A DNA stretch of 35,634 nucleotides. It comes from an uncultured Eisenbergiella sp. Its GTDB lineage: Bacteria > Bacillota > Clostridia > Lachnospirales > Lachnospiraceae. The position numbers were made by a program, and so were the translations under genes. Under the pieces are notes generated by a model, which was not told the DNA's origin, made no database searches, and worked only from the letters and a program-made list of their open reading frames with translations. This document shows positions 8,101 to 16,263 of this stretch, piece by piece. Where the stretch lies: contig CANQTI010000002.1 in the NCBI GenBank assembly GCA_947626725.1, positions 1 to 35,634 of the forward strand. Reading direction: 5' to 3'. The stretch's first letter is position 1, and each line of letters begins with the position of its first letter.

Positions 8101-10602
8101 GTAGGAAAGCTGACCGGACAGAAAGAAGGACAGCCGGATACGGAAATCAGCCAGGGAAAGGAGCAGTATTACTGGGATTTTACGGTTGACAAGGAGCACG
8201 GCGATGTGGAGAATCTGGGAGGCGGGGAGAACAGGATACACTGGACTTCCACCGTCAATATTCCGGTTGATGGGTTCCAGAAGGGCGACAGCATCCGTGA
8301 CTATTTGATGGATGCGCAGACAAATACCAACTATCTTCAGAAAAAAGATACGGACGGAAATGTCCTTTTCCAGCAGTGGTTTACCAAACAGCAGGTCGAA
8401 GAGATCAAGGTCAACGGTCAAAATTGGAAGGAACAGAAACTGTCACTGGAGTTGACGGTTGCCTGGATGGAGGCAAACGGGAGCTTGCATTCTAATTTTG
8501 AGCAGTTGAATCAAGTGCCGGAGGATGCATATATCGTGGCATTCCAGCTGACCTTTAAGGAGCCATACGAAGGACCGGATGGAGAAGGAAACGTTTTGCA
8601 GCTCTCTTACAGTTCTATGGCGTATCTGGGAGCGGGTCAGAGCGGAGTGGCCATGAATACCGTAGAAGCGCAGGTTTCCGAAAACAAGAAAACGGCAACG
8701 GACAGTGCAGAACTGCAGCGAGATCGTGAGCAGCTGCTGAATAAAAGTTTGGTCGGCGGCTCAAAAGACGCGGCGTTTACCTATATACCCGGCATGAAAC
8801 TGTATTATCGGGTGGAATTGGATCCGGCGGCCTGCTTTGCACCGAAAAACGGCATTCTGTATCGGGATACGCTGCCGGAGGGTGCGACGCTCGTCCTGGA
8901 CAGCTGGGATTACGCCGGAAACCATTATCAGGCGGGAATGCCGGGATGCGAAGGCGGTATTCTGATCCGGTATCAGGGAAATGATGGGGCCGGAGAGCAA
9001 AATGGCTACCGTGGATTGGATGGCTCCGACATAAAGGTGGAGAGTGAATCGGGCTCCTTTACGGTCAGGATTCCTGCAAGTGCATATATGGTTAGCGGTT
9101 CTATGGAAATGCCGAAGATCATATTGTACTATGCGCTGCGCTTTGATTCCGTGCAGCTTACGGATGGCTCCGCCAGTGCGGTCAATCAGGGGGCGGCCTG
9201 GAATGGTGAGGAAGAAAGCGGAGCTGGAGTTACGGACAGCGCAAAGGTAGAATTTATGTCCGGCGGCCAGATTCAGAAGACCTCATTTACCTATGATCCG
9301 GATACTCAGACACTGTGCTATAGGTTGGATGTCAATGCGGACAGGAGCGATCTTCTGAAGAAGGTTGAGGGTGCGGATGTCTATCATGAGAATCTGACGA
9401 TCAACGATACCTTGGATTACAGTGAATATGAGGCGATTGAAAGCGTTATCCTGGACAGAGCTTCCGTTCGCCTATATAGGAAGGAAGCGGATGGGACCCG
9501 GACGCAGGTATCCTATGCGCCGGAGGATCTGACCGTGAGCAATGAAGGGAGGCAATGCAGCTTCACCCTCCAAGTATCGGATGAAACCTGGTGGCAGGTG
9601 GAATACACCTATCAGTTCACGATCAGAAACGGCGTTGTCGCAGAGTTGCCCAATACGGCGATCCTGTCCGGTGATAAAGAGTGGTTAGTGATCAATGAGA
9701 AAAAGACAGCGCTGTATAAATCTTCTGTAACAGCAAAGACGGAGGCTACGCGCTTACTGCTGAGAAAGTATGAAGCTGATGCGGAAGGAATTCTCAATCT
9801 CTCCAAACCCCTTGAGGGTGCCGTTTTCCAGCTGTGGCGGTATGTGGGCAGCGGAGAGGATACCGGGGAGGAAGCCTGGTATGACCTCGGTGTCTTTACA
9901 ACGGATTCCAACGGAGAGATCGTGCTGGGAGAACCGACAAGAGACGGGGAAGCCTTGCAGATGTTTTATAATTATCTGTACAGGCTGAAAGAGATCAGTG
10001 CCCCGGATAAATACGAGCTAAATGGGGAAGATATTTATTTATTCCTGGATAATGAGGAAATCCGTACGGAGTATATTCCGGACGGCTTTGACAGGGGACG
10101 GTTTGCGGAAACGGAACAGCTTGCAGAGGGCGGATATCTGCTGAGAGTCGGCAACCAGCCAGCGCCTGATCCGGAACCTACACCCGATCCGGAGCCTACA
10201 CCTGATCCGGAACCTACACCCGATCCGGAACCTACACCCGATCCGGGGCCTACACCTGATCCGGAACCTACGCCTGATCCGGAGCCTACGCCTGATCCGG
10301 AACCTACGCCCGATCCGGGGCCTACACCCGATCCGGGACCAGCGCCCGATCCGGGACCAGCGCCTGATCCGGGACCCGTGCCCGGCTTCATTCCTATACA
10401 GGGACCGGAAGCGGGAGTGCTTGGTGTGCGGATTCCGCTTCAGGAGCCAGGTGTATTAGAAGAGAGACGGCCCGGACAAGGTGTTTTAGGGGTGATTCGG
10501 ACCGGAGATAACTCGGCTCTGGGTTTCTGGCTGGCGGCTCTGGGGGCCTCCCTTGCCGCTATTTTGGGAATGGCGGTGAAACGGCGCAAGAGAAACAAAT
10601 GA
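5107..10602 (+). CDS. large cell-wall anchored pilin/adhesin-like surface protein
   Basis: 1831 aa: signal peptide (MKKRVRKSVRSMLAVLLVVGMAMSVPLQTLAEE), FctA/isopeptide pilin-like domain (VRISAIVQYDGELEAGQFSFRLEL...), Cna-B/SpaA-like domain near the C-terminus (KPLEGAVFQLWRY...YRLKEISAPDKYEL), Pro-rich PDPEPT stalk, and C-terminal RTGDNSALGFWLAALGASLAAILGMAVKRRKRNK sorting-type tail. Confidence 0.85.
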   Translation: MKKRVRKSVRSMLAVLLVVGMAMSVPLQTLAEEEAGAEAFTEQEQAPTEGTGAESREAQATVSGENTEIEDVSQGTEGVETPENATQNTEDATAPEGTSQNAEDAAAPESTPQNAEDAAAPESTPQNAEDTAAPESTNQDAEGTKAPGSTPQNADDAESLGKLSQNADGAENPEAAGNDSGEVLPETAQPNSDEIMSEESTGIEEMETLKTDGSGASASVRISAIVQYDGELEAGQFSFRLELTGTASDPDDAVSLSASNDAEGKITFEEISYEEAGEYDYALRQENGGEIVNGVRLDDTVFTVHVSVSRDEEKGDLLVEMEPDASELVFFNRQEEAVEDGHEEIAAELSAGTSVSLNNYIKSETFTVTNNELSVGDDGRTDFFTLTATYAIPYDAIPWDENGEGVVRYTVPQGKLSDGTLISPEFNPAQGAGTVRSTVGKEVGSYEIQDGVMVITFYEGKLEKGTEVSGELSMELSLTLTKEQAGDNENIEFGEEEHKTTVQFRKAESVGVEKRAEDVSVETIEGDPSHRILKYFYVIEVTSQTGTSQPIEISDILKQRAVEDGSLEVLKPDDGTPGVEITLYGADGKEKSCSAGLEISSGDAALLSGSLPALAEGDYYVIRYCVTEKVSSSVGGTFTEKNSVSVSIPDPRNPAEKVVATADADKEYHFAGDDFVDFEVTKEVQSAGEEIEVGSDYSVTWPYCVEVHVVNDEEGLGTKEKTVIVTDTAVSRAWGTGRKLQNFHMYRVQEGTGEEEEITKDELQKLGLECSLNENEAIQQGEWLFGVELPPLKAGEYYRIKYEVVESGIYAFIHDGKEDDFKIRSENSVRAEINGNAKFAKATATALLPDGTEPLPSLEKEKGSDSPSVTEDGESVQFDWQIVINEYGAVNLTGYEISDDYTVSFDTKVVQEGETGSYYESYRGKVYVKEIGRPDYNTVSGGFIHLPAKFETAEDGRYVLKEIDGDGELPIKDPHDVFVLTYSVSVPKGEHSLIDMYNVGKLTGQKEGQPDTEISQGKEQYYWDFTVDKEHGDVENLGGGENRIHWTSTVNIPVDGFQKGDSIRDYLMDAQTNTNYLQKKDTDGNVLFQQWFTKQQVEEIKVNGQNWKEQKLSLELTVAWMEANGSLHSNFEQLNQVPEDAYIVAFQLTFKEPYEGPDGEGNVLQLSYSSMAYLGAGQSGVAMNTVEAQVSENKKTATDSAELQRDREQLLNKSLVGGSKDAAFTYIPGMKLYYRVELDPAACFAPKNGILYRDTLPEGATLVLDSWDYAGNHYQAGMPGCEGGILIRYQGNDGAGEQNGYRGLDGSDIKVESESGSFTVRIPASAYMVSGSMEMPKIILYYALRFDSVQLTDGSASAVNQGAAWNGEEESGAGVTDSAKVEFMSGGQIQKTSFTYDPDTQTLCYRLDVNADRSDLLKKVEGADVYHENLTINDTLDYSEYEAIESVILDRASVRLYRKEADGTRTQVSYAPEDLTVSNEGRQCSFTLQVSDETWWQVEYTYQFTIRNGVVAELPNTAILSGDKEWLVINEKKTALYKSSVTAKTEATRLLLRKYEADAEGILNLSKPLEGAVFQLWRYVGSGEDTGEEAWYDLGVFTTDSNGEIVLGEPTRDGEALQMFYNYLYRLKEISAPDKYELNGEDIYLFLDNEEIRTEYIPDGFDRGRFAETEQLAEGGYLLRVGNQPAPDPEPTPDPEPTPDPEPTPDPEPTPDPGPTPDPEPTPDPEPTPDPEPTPDPGPTPDPGPAPDPGPAPDPGPVPGFIPIQGPEAGVLGVRIPLQEPGVLEERRPGQGVLGVIRTGDNSALGFWLAALGASLAAILGMAVKRRKRNK
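5365..5640 (+). repeat. in-frame 39-bp tandem repeats encoding NAEDAAAPESTPQ-type units
   Basis: QNTEDATAPEGTS-QNAEDAAAPESTP-QNAEDAAAPESTP-QNAEDTAAPESTN-QDAEGTKAPGSTP-... near the N-terminus of the adhesin. Confidence 0.85.
10165..10380 (+). repeat. in-frame 18-bp tandem repeats encoding PDPEPT/PDPGPT/PDPGPA stalk
   Basis: Repeated CCTGATCCGGAACCTACA-type units with synonymous variation. Confidence 0.9.
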
Positions 10603-10685
10603 TTACGGCCAACGGGATTGCGGAGCCGGGTGAGCGCAGAAATGTCAAAAAAATAGATAGCATATTTGGAGAAAGAAAGTTTATG

Positions 10686-10711
10686 ATAGGGGGGAGTTCC
10701 ATCCCCCCTAT
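10686..10711. other. 10-bp perfect G/C-run hairpin upstream of recombinase gene
   Basis: ATAGGGGGGA-GTTCCA-TCCCCCCTAT. Confidence 0.6.
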
Positions 10712-10758
10712 TGACGTGATGGAAAAAATATTAAAAAGCTGTAAAGGAGCGTATTGTT

Positions 10759-11601
10759 ATGGCACATGAAATAACGGAAGAGGTCTTAGAAGCATTTCGG
10801 CAGTATTTGATTTCGGAAGAAAAAGGGAAGGAGACGGTGGAAAAATATCTGCGGGATATGAGGGCATTTTCCAGATGGCTGGATGCCCGCCCGGTGGATA
10901 AGGAAAGAACGATCGGTTGGAAAGAGCACCTGCTGGAAGAGGGGTATTCGCCCCGAACCGTCAATACCATGCTTTCCGCTGCAAACGCGCTGTTTGGCTG
11001 TATGGGCTGGACAGAATGCAGGGTGAAGTTCCTGCGTATTCAGCACAGGACCTTCCGCGAACCGGAGAGAGAACTGAACCGTCAGGAATATTTTCGGCTT
11101 GTCAGGACGGCCTCAGCGCAGAAAAAGGAGCGACTGGCTCTTCTGATGGAAACCATCTGTGCGACGGGAATTCGCGTGTCCGAAGTAAAATATATTACGG
11201 TGGAAGCGGCAAAAAACGGCCGGGCCGACATTTTTTTGAAGGGCAAGGTGCGTTCCATCCTGATTCCGGGGAAGCTTTGCCGGAAGCTGCTGAAATATGC
11301 AAAAGAGGTGAAACGCGAGCGGGGGGAACTTTTCGTGACGAGGAAGGGAAATGGATTGTCCCGCAAGCAGATTTGGCAGGAGATGAAACAGCTTTGCGAC
11401 AAAGCGGGGGTAGAAACCTCCAAGGTGTTTCCGCATAATCTAAGACACTTGTTCGCCACAGTGTATTATCAGGCCAGCAGGGACATTGTAAAATTGGCGG
11501 ATGTGCTGGGACACGGCAGCATTGAGACGACGAGAATTTATCTGCTTTCCACAGGAACGGAGCATCTCAGACAATTGGAAGAACTGGAGCTGATCCTATA
11601 G
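10759..11601 (+). CDS. tyrosine-type site-specific recombinase (catalytic residues intact)
   Basis: SAM-like N-terminal domain, then Arg I (ATGIRVSEV), Lys (LKGKVRSI), HNLRH, GHGSIETTRIYL with Tyr. Confidence 0.92.
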   Translation: MAHEITEEVLEAFRQYLISEEKGKETVEKYLRDMRAFSRWLDARPVDKERTIGWKEHLLEEGYSPRTVNTMLSAANALFGCMGWTECRVKFLRIQHRTFREPERELNRQEYFRLVRTASAQKKERLALLMETICATGIRVSEVKYITVEAAKNGRADIFLKGKVRSILIPGKLCRKLLKYAKEVKRERGELFVTRKGNGLSRKQIWQEMKQLCDKAGVETSKVFPHNLRHLFATVYYQASRDIVKLADVLGHGSIETTRIYLLSTGTEHLRQLEELELIL

Positions 11602-11637
11602 ATGGGACTGCCTCCGGGAACAGGGCAGTTCGGCTGA

Positions 11638-11656
11638 ACGGAATAATGATTCCGTC
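11638..11656 (+). repeat. left copy of 19-bp inverted repeat (putative recombination site)
   Basis: ACGGAATAATGATTCCGTC; matches the reverse complement of 12138-12156 at 18/19 positions and is itself a near-palindrome (ACGGAA-TAATGA-TTCCGT). Confidence 0.7.
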
Positions 11657-12137
11657 AGTTATTAAAAAACATCTGACATCTTTTCGCGCCGGTTCTGCTT
11701 ATGAATATGACAAACCGAAGCTGAAAATGTTCAGAAAGAAAGAAATATTGCTTTCAGATGCCGTCTGAAGCCATTATTTTCTTTCATACGGCAGATTTTG
11801 TATGGCGTAAAACAGCTGCCGGAAAGGCACAAAACAAACTATTTTGTCGTTCTGTATTTAACTCTCATGACTTATTTTCTTTTTTATTCTAGTACGATGC
11901 ATTAAAAAAGTAAAGTGAAAAGTTCAACGGAAATCCGCTATATTTGGCGTCTGATTTGGAAAAAATTCCCATTTTGAAAAGAAAAAAATCGATATGGCAG
12001 ATTTGAAAAGGGGAAAATGGCCGATTCCTGGAAAAAGTTATTTTGTTTTTTTCAGAGAAAGTTTTGAAAAGAATCAGGAAAGGTCAGGCCCTGGAAAGTT
12101 TTTCCCCTTTCAGCGCTAACATGCGCTCTGAGATTGG

Positions 12138-12156
12138 GACGGAATCATTATTTCGT
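12138..12156 (-). repeat. right copy of 19-bp inverted repeat (putative recombination site)
   Basis: GACGGAATCATTATTTCGT; reverse complement ACGAAATAATGATTCCGTC. Confidence 0.7.
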
Positions 12157-12200
12157 TGCCAAAGGACCAAAAGATAGAGCTAAGAACCGGAGGACATGAG

Positions 12201-13025
12201 ATGGAAATGAGGGAAAAAGAGATACAAAGGGAAGAATCAGTCCAGCTTACCCTGGAACTGATTGAGAAATTTCTGGAGGATTTTGCCGGGAAAGGAAGAA
12301 GGGAAGTATCCCTGAAAAATTATCGCGTCATCCTTCTGGGGTTTTACCGACATCTTCCGGAAGATAAGCGGATTGACAGAGAGACCGCGCGCCAGTGGCG
12401 GGATTGGCTGGTTGAGCAGGGATATTCAGAGAGAACCGTAAACAATCGGGTATCGGTCCTGAACTGTTTTATGGCGTTTCTGGGACGCAGGGAATGGCAG
12501 ATGGTGGACTTTTATGAGAAGGGCGGGGACGTGCAGCCGGAACTTTCCCGCCGAGAATACCTCCGCCTCTTGAAAGCGGCCAAAAACGTCGGCAGGGAGA
12601 GATATTATCTGCTGATCAAAACATTAGGCGGCGCTGGGGTACGAATTAACGAATTGTCTCAGGTGACGGTAGAAGCGGTAAAGCAGGGAGTGGTGGGACT
12701 GGAGTGTCATAATCGAAGACGAATCCTGCGCGTTCCAACCGTCCTGCAAAAAGAATTGCTGGCGTTTGCCGAAAGGGAAGGTATTGAGGAAGGTCCGGTT
12801 TTTCTGTCTCAGGACGGATATCCGCTGTCCAGGTCCACTATATGGTACATTGTGAGCAGTATTGGGCAGGAGGCCGGCGTGGAAGAAGAAAAAGCGTCGC
12901 CCAGGTGTCTATGGCAAATGTATCAGAGAACCTACAGCGGGATCCAGTCGAATATTGAGATTCTGGCGGCACAGGCTTATGACCGGATGATGGAGGAAGA
13001 ACAGCTGGAGGTTGGCTGGAAATAA
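12201..13025 (+). CDS. tyrosine recombinase-like protein, probably catalytically degenerate
   Basis: Same architecture as the 10759 gene (SERTVNNRVSVLNCFMAFLGRREW; GGAGVRINELSQVTVEAV) but the HNLRH position reads PRCLWQ and no GHxxxxTxxYxH motif is visible. ATG 12201 preceded by GGAGG; the ORF track uses an upstream TTG. Confidence 0.75.
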   Translation: MEMREKEIQREESVQLTLELIEKFLEDFAGKGRREVSLKNYRVILLGFYRHLPEDKRIDRETARQWRDWLVEQGYSERTVNNRVSVLNCFMAFLGRREWQMVDFYEKGGDVQPELSRREYLRLLKAAKNVGRERYYLLIKTLGGAGVRINELSQVTVEAVKQGVVGLECHNRRRILRVPTVLQKELLAFAEREGIEEGPVFLSQDGYPLSRSTIWYIVSSIGQEAGVEEEKASPRCLWQMYQRTYSGIQSNIEILAAQAYDRMMEEEQLEVGWK

Positions 13026-13066
13026 TGCTTCGTTCCGATCTGGCGGATCGGGGAGGAAAAACGATC

Positions 13067-14155
13067 ATGATTATTGCGAGAACTCCGTTCAGGATGTCCT
13101 TTTTCGGAGGGGGCACCGATTTTGCAGAATTTTATAAAGAATACGGAGGAAGTGTGCTGTCTGCGACCTTCGATAAATTCTGTTATGTTACGATTCGGCA
13201 TCTTCCGCGTTTTTTTCAATATTATACGGAAATCTGCTATTCCGAGATCGAGCGTGTCACGAATGTGGAAGAGCTTCGTCATCCTCTGGTGAGAGAGGCG
13301 ATGAAAATGCTGGATATGCATGAGATTCGGCTGACTTATGAGGCAGATCTGCCGGCCAAGTCGGGGCTGGGAACAAGCAGCTCCTTCGCGGTGGGAATGC
13401 TGAATGCTTTTCATTCGATCAAGGGCCAGTATTTGAGCAAGCGTCAGCTGGCAGATGAGGCTATTTATCTGGAACGCGTGCTGTGCAAGGAAGCGGGCGG
13501 CTGGCAGGATCAGATCGCGGCGGCCTTCGGCGGGATGAACAAGATTCTTTTCGGGGAGGACGGATATCATGTGCAGCCTCTGATCATTTATCCGATCCGC
13601 AGGCGGAAGCTGAACTCCCATCTTTTGCTGTTTTTTACCGGGTTTTCCCGTTATTCCTTTCAGATCCAGTCGGAGACCAGGGCCCGGATGAAGGACAATA
13701 TACAGGATCTTCTGGAGATGAAGTCTTTAGTGGATGAAGCGGAGCGGATCCTGACGGATAAGGAACAGGATCTGGACGAGTTTGGAAGGCTGCTGGATTA
13801 TAACTGGCAGCTTAAGAGGAAGCTGAATCGGGAAATCTCCACAGAATCCATTGACGATATCTATCGAAAAGCGAAGGAAGCCGGCGCGTTGGGAGGAAAG
13901 CTGCTGGGCGCGGGCGGAGGCGGTTTTATTTTGTTTTATGTGCCGCTGGATAAGCAGGCAGCGGTGCGCAATGCACTCAATGATCTGCTTTATGTTCCGT
14001 TTCAGTTTGAGGATGAAGGGAGCCGCATCATTTACTATGCGCCGGAAATTTATTCGCCCAGAGGGGTGAAGCGGAATGTGACAGACGACGTCTGGTATGA
14101 CGATTTTCATGGCCGTTGGGGGGATAGACAGGACGCGTCGATTCCTTTTCGATGA
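13067..14155 (+). CDS. hddA: GHMP kinase, probably D-glycero-alpha-D-manno-heptose-7-phosphate kinase
   Basis: MIIARTPFRMSFFGGGTDFAEFYKEYGGSVLSATFDKFCYVTIR; AKSGLGTSSSFAVGMLNAF; GGKLLGAGGGGFILFY. RBS GGAGG. Confidence 0.85.
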   Translation: MIIARTPFRMSFFGGGTDFAEFYKEYGGSVLSATFDKFCYVTIRHLPRFFQYYTEICYSEIERVTNVEELRHPLVREAMKMLDMHEIRLTYEADLPAKSGLGTSSSFAVGMLNAFHSIKGQYLSKRQLADEAIYLERVLCKEAGGWQDQIAAAFGGMNKILFGEDGYHVQPLIIYPIRRRKLNSHLLLFFTGFSRYSFQIQSETRARMKDNIQDLLEMKSLVDEAERILTDKEQDLDEFGRLLDYNWQLKRKLNREISTESIDDIYRKAKEAGALGGKLLGAGGGGFILFYVPLDKQAAVRNALNDLLYVPFQFEDEGSRIIYYAPEIYSPRGVKRNVTDDVWYDDFHGRWGDRQDASIPFR

Positions 14156-14183
14156 CGTTTGCGCGGAAAGGAGAGACTGGATC

Positions 14184-15521
14184 ATGAAAGCTGTCATCAT
14201 GGCAGGAGGAAAGGGAACCAGGATCGCCGCTATGCGCGCGGATATCCCAAAGCCCATGATCCCTGTGGCAGGAAAGCCGGTGTTGGAGCATCAGATTTGC
14301 TGTTTGCATCGGCAGGGTGTGGCTGATTTTATTCTGGTGGTGGGATACCTTGGGCAGACGATCCGGGATTATTTTGGCGACGGCAGCAGGCTGTGGCCAA
14401 AGGAGAGCGCGGGGGACGTGCGGATTTCCTATCTGACGGAGGAATATCCGCTGGGCACCGCCGGCGCGCTGTATGATCTGGAGTCTTTGCTGCAGGAAGA
14501 TTTTCTGCTGCTGAACGGGGACCTGATCTTCGATATTGACTTGGAGCGGTTCCTGCGCTGTCATGCGAGGACAGTGGAACGGGGAGGGCTTGTGACGATC
14601 CTGACGCATCCGAACCATCATCCGTATGACAGCGCCATCGTCCTTGCTGGGGAGGACGGTTGTGTAAACGGCTGGCTGCATCGGGAAGAAAAACGGGGAT
14701 GGTATCAGAATCGGGTGAACGCGGGATTGCACCTGTTTTCCCCGAAGATATTTTCGGCACTGCGGGAACGGGGGCTTTTACGGGAGCGGATGAAGCTGGA
14801 TCTGGACCGGGATATCCTGAAACCTCTGGCGGGAACCGGCATGCTCTATGCATATCAGTCACCGGAATATGTGAAGGACATGGGAACGCCGCAGCGCTGC
14901 CGGGAAGCGGAGGCGGATCTGTTGGCGGGAAGGACGGCGATGAGAAATCTGTCCCGTCCCCAGCGCGCGGTCTTTCTGGACCGGGACGGCACGCTGAACG
15001 AATATGTAGGTTTTCTAACGGAACCGGGGCAGCTTAGGCTTCTGCCGGGAACGGCCAACGCACTGCGCCTGATTCATGAAGCCGGATATCTGACCGTGGT
15101 GGTGACGAACCAGCCCGTGATTGCGCGGGGAGAGGTGACCTTGGAGCAGCTGCGCGAGATCCATAACAAGCTGGAAACACTGCTGGGCGAGGAGGGCGCG
15201 TATCTGGACGCGATTTATGTCTGTCCGCATCATCCCCATCGCGGCTTTGCGGGAGAACGGCCGGAATATAAGATAAACTGCGGCTGCAGAAAGCCGGCGC
15301 CCGGGCTGCTTTTGCAGGCGGCCCGGGAACTACATATCGCTTTGGAAGGATCCTGGATGGTCGGAGACCGGGACACGGATATCCAGGCGGGAAAAAACGC
15401 AGGCTGTCACACGGCCGGGGTATACGGCTGTCCGGCTGGGGAGGCGGACGCGTATTTCGACACCCTGGAGGCATTCGCCGATTTTTTATGTGAAAACGGG
15501 AAAACCCCGAAAGGAACCTGA
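14184..15521 (+). CDS. bifunctional sugar-1-phosphate nucleotidyltransferase (HddC-like) / HAD-IIIA D,D-heptose bisphosphate phosphatase (GmhB-like)
   Basis: N-terminal MKAVIMAGGKGTRIAAMRADIPKPMIPVAGKPVLEHQI; C-terminal RAVFLDRDGTLNEYVGF, VVVTNQPVIARGEVT, YVCPHHPHRGFAGE...CGCRKPAPGLLLQA, WMVGDRDTDIQAGKNAG. Confidence 0.88.
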   Translation: MKAVIMAGGKGTRIAAMRADIPKPMIPVAGKPVLEHQICCLHRQGVADFILVVGYLGQTIRDYFGDGSRLWPKESAGDVRISYLTEEYPLGTAGALYDLESLLQEDFLLLNGDLIFDIDLERFLRCHARTVERGGLVTILTHPNHHPYDSAIVLAGEDGCVNGWLHREEKRGWYQNRVNAGLHLFSPKIFSALRERGLLRERMKLDLDRDILKPLAGTGMLYAYQSPEYVKDMGTPQRCREAEADLLAGRTAMRNLSRPQRAVFLDRDGTLNEYVGFLTEPGQLRLLPGTANALRLIHEAGYLTVVVTNQPVIARGEVTLEQLREIHNKLETLLGEEGAYLDAIYVCPHHPHRGFAGERPEYKINCGCRKPAPGLLLQAARELHIALEGSWMVGDRDTDIQAGKNAGCHTAGVYGCPAGEADAYFDTLEAFADFLCENGKTPKGT

Positions 15522-15534
15522 GAGGAAGCGCGTT

Positions 15535-16263
15535 ATGGAAAAGATGGCGGAAACGGTGCTGGAGCAGCTGCTGGGGCGTTTCCCTTCCCTGTGTCCGGTA
15601 CGGCAGGAGATCTGGGAGGCCTTTGAGAAAATGGCGTCCTGTTATTGCGAGGGCGGCAAGCTTTTGCTTGCGGGAAACGGCGGCAGCGCCAGTGACGCGC
15701 AGCACATCGCGGCGGAGCTGATGAAAGGGTTCCTGCTGTCCCGTCCGCTGCCGGAGCCGGAACAAGAGCGGCTGCGCGGTTTGGACCCTGACCGGGGAGC
15801 TCTTTTAGGGGAACGGCTGCAGCGGGCGCTGCCGGCGCTGGCGCTGTGCGGACACGATGCGCTCGGCACCGCCTTTTCCAACGATGTGGATCCGCGGCTG
15901 TGTTTCGCGCAGCAGGTGTATGGTTATGGAAGGCCGGGGGATGTATTTCTGGGCATCTCCACCTCCGGCAATTCGGAAAACATTCTTTTTGCGGCTCTGG
16001 CCGCCAGGGCAATCGGCATGACGGTGATTGGATTTACCGGTGCTGATGGGGGCCGGCTGGCTGGCCTTGCCGATCTGTGCGTCAGGATGCCCGAGAGGGA
16101 ATGCTACCGGGTGCAGGAGCTTCAGCTGCCAGTGTACCATTGCTGGTGTCAGATGCTGGAAATCCTTTTTTTTGGAAAAGAGGAAGGAAAAGATGGAAGC
16201 GGACGGAAAAGGTTATCGGAAGATCAGAGTGATGAATGTCGGTTACAGCAATCTGGGGCATGA
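15535..16263 (+). CDS. gmhA: SIS-domain phosphoheptose isomerase
   Basis: LLLAGNGGSASDAQHIAAELMKGFLL, DVFLGISTSGNSENILFAALAARAIGMTVIGFTG; neighbouring hddA/hddC/gmhB functions. Confidence 0.86.
   Translation: MEKMAETVLEQLLGRFPSLCPVRQEIWEAFEKMASCYCEGGKLLLAGNGGSASDAQHIAAELMKGFLLSRPLPEPEQERLRGLDPDRGALLGERLQRALPALALCGHDALGTAFSNDVDPRLCFAQQVYGYGRPGDVFLGISTSGNSENILFAALAARAIGMTVIGFTGADGGRLAGLADLCVRMPERECYRVQELQLPVYHCWCQMLEILFFGKEEGKDGSGRKRLSEDQSDECRLQQSGA

Noticed and set aside
6904-8421. 505-aa minus-strand ORF
   Set aside because: Antisense to the adhesin coding sequence; composition looks like a reversed-frame artefact, with no recognisable motif or RBS.
10035-10391. Minus-strand ORF with GSGVGSGSG repeats
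   Set aside because: Antisense reading of the PDPEPT repeat tract; not a real glycine-rich protein.
11657-12137. A specific promoter inside the putative invertible segment
   Set aside because: Only weak -35/-10 matches on either strand (for example TATATT near 11940 without a good -35); not strong enough to annotate.
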